The notes beneath the pieces were generated by a model. It was not told the DNA's origin. It worked only from the letters and a program-made list of their open reading frames with translations, and searched no databases. Positions 14,677 to 25,300 of a stretch of DNA of 64,000 nt are shown piece after piece. Location: contig NZ_JABWCS010000199.1 of the NCBI RefSeq assembly GCF_013359945.1, forward strand, positions 1 to 64,000, read 5' to 3'. The stretch's first letter is position 1, and every line of letters begins with the position of its first letter. Both the position numbers and the translations under genes were made by a program. The stretch is from Paenibacillus agri (GTDB taxonomy: Bacteria > Bacillota > Bacilli > Paenibacillales > Paenibacillaceae).

Positions 14677-15954
14677 ATGCTGGACATGAATTGGATCAAG
14701 GAAAACACGGAGACTCTCAGAAACACGGCAACGCAGAAGAAGGTGGTGTTTCCACTGGATGAATTGCTGGCATGGGAGGATAAGCGGCGCAGCCTGCTTC
14801 AGGAGACGGAGCAGCTGCGGGCGAAGCGCAATGTGCTGACCAAAGAGGTGGAGCAACGGCTACGAGAGGGCGACCGCCCTGCCGGAGAGGCCGCTAAGGA
14901 ACATGTGCGCGAGATCAATAGTGCGCTAACGGGGCTGGAGGCCGGTCTGGCCGAAGCTGAGCAGCGCTGTAGCGAGCTGATGCTGCTCGCCCCGAACCCT
15001 GTATCGCTGGATACGCCCGTAGGACGTGATGATAGCGATAATGTCGAACTGCGCCGAGTCGGGACACCGCCGGAATTCGATTTCACGCCGCGTGATCATG
15101 TAGAACTCGGTGAAATGCACGATATTCTGGATATCCCGCGGGGTGTCAAGGCCGGTGGACCGCGCAGCTATGTGCTTAAGGGAGCGGGACTCTACCTGCA
15201 CCTTGCAGTACAGCGGCTCGCGCTGGATGTATTGACCGAGCGCGGCTTCACCGTTATGGATGTGCCAGTGATAGTTCGTCCGGAGACACTACAGCGCACC
15301 GGATTTTTCCCGGGGGGAATGGATCAGACCTACGAGCTGAACGGGGAAAATCGCTGGCTCGCCGGAACCTCGGAGGTCTCGCTCGTATCGCTATACAGCG
15401 ATGAGATCGTAGATCTGGATAACCCCCTTCGTCTAGCCGGCATGTCGGCCTGCTTCCGGCGCGAGGTCGGCTCGGCGGGACGGGATGTACGCGGACTGTA
15501 CCGGGTGCATCAGTTCTCGAAGATTGAGCAGGTTATTCTTTGCCGGAAAGATGAGGGTGTATCGGAGAGCCTTCTTCAGGAAATTACGGCCAATGCCGAA
15601 TATATTCTTGAGCTGCTGGAACTGCCTTACAGAGTAGTTGCCGTCTGTACTGGGGATATGGCCCTAAAGACGCATAAGCAGTACGATATCGAGACCTGGA
15701 TGCCTAGCAGAGGCGCATACGGAGAGACCCATTCGGCCTCCAATCTGCTGGATTTCCAGGCCCGGCGGTCGGGCATTCGCTATCGGGATTACGATGGACG
15801 ACTGCAGTATTGCCATACTCTGAACAACACTGCCGTGGCTACGCCGCGGATTCTGATTCCACTCCTGGAGAACCATCAACAAGAGGATGGCAGCATCTAT
15901 ATTCCCCAGGCCTTGCGCAAATATATGGATGGGCAAACCAAACTCAATCTCTAA
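14677..15954 (+). CDS. serS: Serine--tRNA ligase
   Basis: Class II synthetase that charges tRNA-Ser. ATG 14677 has AGGAG 9 nt upstream; longer in-frame ORFs run back into the T-box and are not real. The 425 residues show the N-terminal coiled-coil arm (about 30-110: LLAWEDKRRSLLQETEQLRA and ALTGLEAGLAEAEQRCSEL), then motif 2 (CFRREVGSAGRDVRGLYRVH) and motif 3 near the end (NNTAVATPRILIPLLENHQQ). TSEVSLVSLY and the ETWMPSRGAYGETHSASN serine pocket are present. The usual TAE/TSE motif is seen as GTSEVS. A terminator follows at 16016. Confidence 0.97.
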   Translation: MLDMNWIKENTETLRNTATQKKVVFPLDELLAWEDKRRSLLQETEQLRAKRNVLTKEVEQRLREGDRPAGEAAKEHVREINSALTGLEAGLAEAEQRCSELMLLAPNPVSLDTPVGRDDSDNVELRRVGTPPEFDFTPRDHVELGEMHDILDIPRGVKAGGPRSYVLKGAGLYLHLAVQRLALDVLTERGFTVMDVPVIVRPETLQRTGFFPGGMDQTYELNGENRWLAGTSEVSLVSLYSDEIVDLDNPLRLAGMSACFRREVGSAGRDVRGLYRVHQFSKIEQVILCRKDEGVSESLLQEITANAEYILELLELPYRVVAVCTGDMALKTHKQYDIETWMPSRGAYGETHSASNLLDFQARRSGIRYRDYDGRLQYCHTLNNTAVATPRILIPLLENHQQEDGSIYIPQALRKYMDGQTKLNL

Positions 15955-16015
15955 CGCCAAAGAAGGCTAGTAATTTCGAAGAGTCACCTTTTGAAAAAAT
16001 AGATAGAGTCACTCC

Positions 16016-16044
16016 TAAAGGCAGCCGATTCCGCTGCCTTTTAG
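16016..16044 (+). terminator. Terminator of serS
   Basis: AAAGGCAGC-CGATTCC-GCTGCCTTTT, a 9-bp stem, 60 nt after the serS stop. Confidence 0.85.
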
Positions 16045-16236
16045 TGCTGTCTGCATACCTGTGGGCATATTTAATAGGAACATCTAGTCCCAAAGATATA
16101 TCTAACATGAATATACAAGTATATTTAACATGTATTTTACACAAATCAAGAAAAAGATGAAATCAATAGTGCCTAATACATATAATTAACCAATGTATTA
16201 TAATTTTCATGGTACTTTATCTTTATTTTAAGTTTA

Positions 16237-16285
16237 TTAACTATAAATTTATTATAAATCCGTTCAAATTAACATTAATTTAATA
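16237..16285 (+). promoter_or_regulatory. Possible PhoP-type direct repeats
   Basis: TTAACT-N5-TTTATT (16237-16253) and TTAACA-N5-TTAATA (16269-16285) resemble the TT(A/T/C)A(C/T)A-N5 repeats bound by PhoP in Bacillus. The site is about 95-143 bp before the start of a nuclease/5'-nucleotidase, a plausible phosphate-starvation gene. The region is very AT-rich, so chance matches are likely. Confidence 0.35.
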
Positions 16286-16379
16286 TATATTGATGTGAGG
16301 CAACCTTTCATTTAACAATCAAATGGTAGGATTGTATAGGTTGTCAAATTTAGTTCTTGAGAGGGGTAGATTTAAACAA

Positions 16380-19300
16380 ATGGTTATCTCTAAAAGGGTA
16401 AGGAAATGGCTCGCAGCAGGGCTAGCGATGCTGATTACGGTCGGCAATGTATTCCCTGCTGTCCATACCGCCCAAGCAGCGCCGGATAATAATGCGGTGG
16501 TCATATCGCAGGTTTATGGAGGCGGAGGCAATACTGGAGCACAGTATAAAAATGACTTCATAGAATTATACAATCCTACGAATTCCTCAGTAGATTTGAG
16601 TGGTTGGAAAGTACGTTATAACAGCGCAAACAGCCCTATCAACTCCTCTACAATTATTACAGCGTTAAGTGGAACTATATCCGCTAAGGGGTATTATCTC
16701 ATTCAGGAAGCACCGGGGGCAGGCGGCACCAAAGAGCTTCCTACTCCTGACATTACGGGCACAATTAATATGGCCGCTGCCGCAGGAAAAGTAGAACTTC
16801 TTGACGATTCTGGCAAACGTGTTGACTTTGTCGGTTTCGGCACAGCCAATGAGTTCGATAAAGCTCCTACCCAAGCCCTGTCTGCTACCTTATCCGCAAC
16901 TCGCAAAGCGATTGACGGGGAACCAACTGACAATCGTGGACTCGACACCGATGACAACTCCACAGACTTCAATGTCGGTGCACCTAGCCCGCGCAACAGC
17001 AGCTACGGACAAGCGCCGGAAGCGCCAACTGCGGCAGCTCCTGTCGTGGCCTCACCAGCTCCGAATGCATGGCCTGTGGGGACTTCAATCTCCCTTAGCT
17101 CTCCTACTGTAGGAGCCTCTGTCTATGCTGCCGTGTATGGCAATGGCGGTACAAGAGACTATCAGCTCTTCGATCAGCCGATTCAATTAATTGCTGATAC
17201 AGGAATTAACGCTTTTGCTTCGGCCCCTGGTTTGGCTGACAGTCCTATCACTAATTTTGTTTACTCGGTGCTCTACCAAAGTACCATTCCTGCTACAAGA
17301 GTTATGGAAAAAGGGCAAAATGTGTGGACAAAAGGCATCGTGACACATATCGACGGCGCTGAAATGTACATACAGGATGGCAATGCAGGGATCGTTCTCT
17401 ATGGTTTCCCGGCATTTGCTAACATTGGAGATGAAGTTGAAGCCTCCGGTGTGATGGAAATTTATAACGGTCTGCAAGAAATCAAGCCGCAAGCTGGCTT
17501 GTCTCAGAAAGTCATTACGCCAAATGTAGGCGTACCTGCTCCAAAATTGATAACTGCAGCTGATTTGAGCACAGCTAACGGCGAGAAACTTGAAGCTCAA
17601 CTTGTAACGATGGAAAATGTCACTATCGTTAAAAAAGCCGGAAGCACAGTAACCGCAAAACAAGGCGATCAAGAATTCACAATTTATTCTCCGTTGTCCA
17701 AGCTTGATCCAGGAACTAGCGGGAAAACGTTTGAACGCATTACAGGTGTAATTAAGCAATTCAATGCAACCTACCAGTTCATCCCGCTTAATGAGAATGC
17801 ACTGGTGGAAGAGACCCTTTCCGTAATGGCAAGCCCAGGCGCAGGCCGCATCATTATTGGCGGTAAGGTATCTCTCTCCAGTCCAGCGACTGGCGCAGAA
17901 ATTTTTTACACAACCAACGGAACAGACCCAACATCGGCAAGCACCAAGTATACCGCCCCGATTGAGGTCAATCAGAACGTTACCATTAAAGCAATTGCTG
18001 TGACTGGAGGCCAGACAAGCAAGGTTTACACTTTTGCTTACACGCCTTCTGAGGCTCCACGTATCCATGATATCCAAGGCGAATCCCACAAGTCCGAGTT
18101 TGACGGGCAGACCGTCACGGATGTAGAGGGTATCGTTACTCAATATGGATATACGTTTACGAACGGCAATTACAAAGGATTCTTTATCCAAGATCCGAAG
18201 CCAGACAACAACCCGAACACTTCCGAAGGTATTTTTGTTTATAGCACAGACGCAAGCAAGAAGCCTGCTGTTGGAGACTTTGTCGCTGTGACAGGTAAGG
18301 TGACCGAATTCAACGAAGGAAGCAGCACAAATCTGACTTCTACACAGATTACTCTGACAGACTTAAAGCAACTGCCTAAAGCAGGTGTAACTTTCCCAGA
18401 GCCTGTCGTTCTTGGTAAGGGTGGACGTGTCATTCCTACATCCATTCTCGACAATAGAACGGAGTTCCAATCCGATAAGGATGCTATCGATTTCTACGAA
18501 TCCCTGGAAGGCATGCTGGTGAAGCTTCCTTCACCAACCATCCTAAGTCCTTATTGGACAAGTGGTAACGGTACTTCCCAGGTGTACAACATCGCAACAA
18601 GAATTGATAACGGAACTCAAGATGCTATTACGCCAGCAGGCGGACTTGCCCTGACAGAATACAAGAATTACAACCCGCAGCGCCTACTGATCGCTTATGG
18701 TAATCCCGGCCAAGAAGTCGGCACTGGAGATACTTTCAACGGTGACATTACTGGCGTAATCGGCTACAACAACGGCAACTTTAAGGTGATTCCTGAATAC
18801 GGAAAACTCCCTTCTATCACCACAAGTCCGTTCAAGCAAGAGACATCGACGATTGAGGTTAATGCGGACAAGCTCTTGATCGCTTCCTACAATATCGAGA
18901 ACTATTACCCGGGTGTAGGCGATGCCAAGACTAAGAAGCTCGCTGAATCCATCACAGCCAACATGAAAAAGCCGGATATTATCGGCGTTGTTGAAATGCA
19001 AGACAGCAATGGCGAAACCGACAATGGAACGGTTGAAGCCAACGCCACTCCGCTTATTCAAGCCATTCAGGCTGCAGGCGGTCCAGTATACAAGTACATT
19101 GATATTGCTCCACAGGATAAAAAAGACGGAGGAGCTCCAGGCGGTAACATCCGCGTAGGCTTCTTGTACAACCCGGAACGCGTAGAGCTGGCAGACAGTG
19201 TTAATGGTCAAAAGGGTACCTCTACACAATCGGTAGGCTACGATAAAGCAGCCGATAAGCTGACCTACAACCCTGGCCGGATCGATCCAACCAACGAAGC

Positions 19301-22300
19301 ATTTACAAGCTCGCGTAAACCGCTCGCAGCACAATTTATCTTCCGCGGTGAGAAAGTCATTGTTATTGCCAACCACTTCAACTCCAAAGGTGGAGACACT
19401 GCTCCTTTCGGCAGCACTCAACCTCCGGTATTGTCCAGTGAAACTCAACGCCACAAGATCGCGGCTGTTGTGAATGGCTTCGTCAAGCAAGTACTGACAG
19501 CCAATCCTGATGCCAACATCGTAGCACTTGGCGACCTAAACGATTTCCAATTCACGCCGACTGCGACGATTCTGAAAGGCGACGAACTGGATAATCTGAT
19601 CGACAAACTGCCTTTGAATGAGCAGTATACGTATACTTATGACGGTAACTCTCAAGTCCTTGACCATATTCTGGTCAGCAAAAAACTGACGGCTTCTGCT
19701 GATGTGGATGTTATTCACCTGAACGCTGACTTCCCATCCTCCAGAGGACGTGTATCCGATCATGATGCTGTAATGGCTCAGATTGATGTTAAAGCTACAG
19801 GAGATTTCCCGCTGCGCATCCTGCACACCAACGATACGCACAGTCACCTTGAGACAGTGGTGAAACGGATGACTGCCATCAAACAAGAACGGACTCCAAA
19901 CACCCTCTTGCTTGATGCCGGTGATGTATTCTCCGGTACCCTGTACTATACGAAGTTCGAAGGACTTGCCGATCTGGAGTTCATGAACTACATCGGTTAC
20001 GATGCTATGACCTTCGGTAATCATGAATTCGACAATGGCTTGCCTACACTGAAGAAATTCATAGATAAGGCGAACTTCCCATTTGTCAGCTCCAACATTG
20101 ACTTTACAACCAAAGACAATGAACTGAAGGGCAATTTCAAGAATGAAATTGGCGGACTGAACTCTTCTATTGAAAATAGTCACATCTATCCTGCCATTAT
20201 TAAAGAAGTTAACGGACAGAAAGTCGGCATTTTCGGTCTAACTACTGAAGACACCGTTGGACTGGCTTCGCCAGGCGACAACATCGCCTTCCTGGACTAC
20301 AAGACCAGCGCAGCTAACACTGTGAAGATGCTGCAAGATCAAGGCATTAACAAAATCATTGCTCTCTCTCACCTGGGCTACACTGTGGACGAGAAACTGG
20401 CTGTACAAGTACCAGGCATCGACGTAATCGTCGGCGGCCACTCGCATACGAAGCTGGATGCACCTGTCATCAAGAACAAGGACAGCGAGCCAACCCTGAT
20501 TCTGCAAACCGGAGAGTATGGACAAAACCTTGGCGAATTGGATGTTAAATTCAACGACAAGGGTGTTATTACTTCCTACAAAGGCAAGCTGCTGGATGTT
20601 AGCAAATTTGCTGATGATGCAACAGCTAAGACTATGCTTGCCAAGTACGACGCTGAACTGACAGAGATCCGTAACACCAAGGTCGGCAATACCAATGTGG
20701 AACTGAGCGTCAATCGCGTTATCGACGGTAAATCCGTACGTGTTGTACGCCAGGAAGAAACGGCTATTGGTAACCTGATTGCAGACGGCGTGAACAGCAA
20801 ATCCAAGGAATTGGTCTCCAAGCTGCTCTCTCCTACTGAACTGAGCACTATCAAAGGTTTCGTCTCGATCCAAAACGGCGGCGGTATCCGCGCAGGGATC
20901 AACAAAGGCACCATCACTCTAGGAGATGTGCTGACAGTAATGCCATTCTCCAACAGTCTGGTAGCCCTGAAAGTAACAGGACAAGAAATTATTGAATCGC
21001 TGGAGAACGGTGTAAGCGGACTGGAGAGTGACCAAGGACGTTTCGCACAAGTATCCGGCATGAAGTATACCTATGACTCCAAGAAGAAACCGGAGATCAT
21101 CAACCCAACCACCAATGTCCTGGAGCAAAAAGGGGAGCGGATGGTATCCGTAGAGATCAAGCAAGCAGACGGAAGCTACGCTGCTATTGACCCTAAAGGC
21201 TACTATATCCTGTCCACGAACTCCTTCATGGCGGGCGGCGGTGACTTCTATCGCTCCCTGGCGAAAGCCAAGGCAGACGGACGTTACTATGAGCTGTATC
21301 TGCCGGACTATGAAGTGTTCACAGATTACCTCAAACAACATGGTGATGTGAACATGGGTCTGGAAGGACGCATTACGGATCAAAAAGGTGCTGTGCCATC
21401 ACCTAAGCCAACAGAAATACCAACAGAAACACCAGCACCAACACCTACACCGGCACCAGAGAAAGATTTCCCGCTGCGCATCCTGCACACGAACGATACG
21501 CACAGTCACCTTGAGACAGTGGTGAAGCGGATGACAGCGATCAAGCAAGAACGTACCGACAACTCTATCCTGCTAGATGCAGGTGATGTATTCTCCGGTA
21601 CTTTGTACTTTACGAAGTTCGAAGGACTTGCCGATCTGGAGTTCATGAACTACATCGGTTACGACGCCATGACCTTCGGAAACCACGAGTTCGACAAAGG
21701 CTTGCCGACACTGAAGAATTTCATCGATGAAGCGAAATTCCCATTTGTCAGCTCCAACATCGACTTTACAACGAAGAACAATGAACTAAAGGGCAACTTT
21801 AAGAGTGAGATCGGCGGATTGAACGCTTCCGTTCAAAATGGCCACATCTACCCTGCTATTATTAAAGAAGTTAACGGACAGAAAGTCGGTATTTTCGGTC
21901 TCACTACTGAAGACACCGTTGGACTGGCTTCGCCAGGCGACAACATCGCCTTCCTGGACTACAAAACCAGCGCAGCTAATACTGTAAAAATGCTGCAAGA
22001 TCAAGGTATTAACAAAATTATCGCTCTCTCCCACCTGGGTTACACCGTGGATGAGCAGCTTGCAGTACAAGTACCAGGCATCGACGTAATCGTCGGCGGT
22101 CATTCGCATACGAAGCTGGATGCACCTGTCATCACGAACAAGGACAGCGAGCCAACACTGATCGTACAGACCGGAGAGTATGGTCAAAACCTTGGTGAGT
22201 TGGATGTTAATTTCAACGACAAGGGTGTTATTACTTCCTACAAAGGCAAGCTGCTGGATGTTAGCAAATTTGCTGATGATGCGAAAGCCAAGGAAATGCT

Positions 22301-25300
22301 TAAGGATTACGACGCCAAATTAGAAGAAGTACGCAAGACCAAGGTTGGTAAAACGAACGTGGAACTGGACACCAACCGCATCATCGATGGTAAATCCGTA
22401 CGTGTTGTACGCCAAGAAGAAACAGTAATCGGAAACCTGATCGCAGATGGTGTGAATAGCAAGTCCAAGGAATTGGTCTCCAAGCTATTATCTCCAGAAG
22501 AGCAAGCCACGATCAAAGGTTTCGTCTCGATTCAAAACGGTGGCGGCATCCGCGTACCGATTAAGAAAGGCGACATCTTCCTTGGGGATGTACTTTCCGT
22601 AATGCCATTCTCCAACAGTCTCGTAGCGCTTAAAGTAACAGGTCAAGAGATTATTGAATCCTTGGAGAACGGTGTAAGCGGACTGGAAAGTGACCAAGGA
22701 CGTTTTGCACAAGTATCTGGTATGAAATATACCTATGACTCCAAGAAGAAACCGGAGATCATCAACCCAACCACCAACGTCCTGGAGCAAAAAGGGGAAC
22801 GGATGGTATCCGTAGAGATCAAGCAAGCAGACGGAAGCTACGTTGCTATTGATCCTAAAGGCTACTATATCCTGTCCACGAACTCCTTCATGGCGGGCGG
22901 CGGTGACTTCTATCGCTCCCTGGCGAAAGCTAAGGCCGATGGACGTTACTATGAACTCTATCTGCCAGACTTTGAAGTATTCACGGAATATTTAGGAAAG
23001 ATTGGCGAGGTGAATATGGAGCTTGAGGGCCGGATTACCGATCTGAAAGGCTCACAAGCACCAGGCAAAGAATTCCCGCTGCGCATCCTGCACACGAACG
23101 ACACCCACAGTCACCTTGAGACTGTTGTGAAACGGATGACCGCGATCAAGCAAGAACGTACCGACAACTCTATCCTGCTAGATGCAGGTGATGTATTCTC
23201 CGGTACTTTGTACTTTACGAAATTCGAAGGACTTGCTGACCTGGAGTTCATGAACTACATCGGTTACGATGCCATGACCTTCGGGAACCACGAGTTCGAC
23301 AAAGGCTTGCCAACACTGAAGACCTTTGTAGATAAGGCGAACTTCCCAATTGTCAGCTCCAACATTGACTTTACAACTAAAGACAATGAGCTGAAGGGCA
23401 ACTTCAAGAATGAGATCGGCGGACTGAACGCTTCCGTTCAAAATGGCCACATCTACCCTGCCATCATTAAAGAAGTTAACGGGCAGAAAGTCGGAATCTT
23501 TGGTCTCACTACTGAAGACACCGTTGGACTGGCTTCGCCAGGCGACAACATCGCCTTCCTGGACTACAAAACCAGCGCAGCTAACACTGTAAAAATGCTG
23601 CAAGATCAAGGCATTAACAAAATCATTGCTCTCTCCCACCTGGGCTACACTGTGGATGAGCAACTGGCTGTACAAGTACCAGGCATCGACGTTATCGTCG
23701 GCGGTCACTCGCATACGAAGCTGGATGCACCTGTCATCAAGAACAAGGACAGCGAGCCAACCCTGATCGTACAGACCGGAGAGTATGGTCAAAACCTTGG
23801 TGAGTTGGATGTTAATTTCAACGACAAGGGTGTTATTACTTCCTACAAAGGCAAGCTGCTGGATGTTAGCAAATTTGCTGACGATGCAACAGCTAAGTCT
23901 ATGCTTGAGAAATATGATAAAGAGCTGACAGAAATTCGTGGCACCCAGGTGGGCAAAACGAATGTAGAGCTAAGTGTGAACCGCGAAATCGATGGCAAAT
24001 CGACTCGTGTCGTACGTAAGGAAGAGACAGCTATCGGGAATCTGATCGCAGACGGCGTGAACAGCAAGTCCAAGGAATTGGTTACCAAGCTGTTGTCTTC
24101 TGATGATCTGGCTACTATCAAAGGTTTTGTCTCAATTCAAAATGGCGGCGGTATCCGCGCTGGTATCAACAAAGGTAATATTTCTCTCGGCGATGTACTG
24201 ACAGTAATGCCATTCTCCAACAGTCTGGTAGCCCTGAAAGTAACGGGACAAGAAATTATTGAATCCCTGGAAAACGGTGTGAGCGGACTGGAAAGTGACC
24301 AAGGACGTTTTGCACAAGTATCCGGTATGAAGTACACCTATGATTCATCCAAGAAGCCGGAAATCATTAACCCGACCACCAATGTTCTGGAGCAAAAAGG
24401 GGAACGGATGGTATCTGTAGAGATCAAACAAGCAGATGGAAGCTACGTTGCTATTGATCCAAAAGGTTACTATATCCTGTCCACGAATTCCTTCATGGCA
24501 GGCGGCGGTGACTTCTACCGCTCCCTGGCAAAAGCCAAGGCAGAAGGACGCTACTATGAGCTATATCTGCCAGACTATGAAGTATTCACAGATTATCTGA
24601 AACAAATTGGTGATGTGAACATCGGTCTTGAGGGACGGATTAAAGATCTGAAAGGTGCTGTGCCTACACCTGAGACTTCACCAACACCGTCACCAACGCC
24701 GGTGCCAACGAGTCCATCTGGAGGATCGGGATCCACTCCAGCACCAACAGCAACACCAAGTGCGACAACTTCACCTACAGCAGCGCCATCTCCATCGGCA
24801 ACGCAACAGGTGACGACCATTACACAATCTGAGCTGACTGCACAATTGGCTAAATTGCCTGCTGGCAGCCATGAACTGGTCATCCCGGTCACTGCTTCTG
24901 CAGGTGGCGCACAAATCGTGCTTCCAGGCAGCGTTATTGTTGCTCAGGCAGCTGCTCAACCGAATACTATTCTGACCTTTACTGCAGGCAGCACTTCCTA
25001 TTCCATGCCTGTAAGCATCATCAAAGGAGCTGCACTTGCTAATCAATTGGGTACAAGTGACTTTACAGTTACTGTCTCTATGACACCAGCTGACTCTGTT
25101 ACGCTGAGCAGTGTTAACAGTGCTGCGGCACAACAAGGCTCCATTACCCTTGCCGGACCTGTGATTGAATTCAGCGTCACAGCCCAAGCCGGAACGAAGA
25201 ATGTTCCAGTAAACAGCTTTGGCAGCACCTACGTTAAGCGGACAATCACAGTTCCAGGCGCTTTGAATGCACAGAACGCTACAGCAGTGGTCTTCGACCA

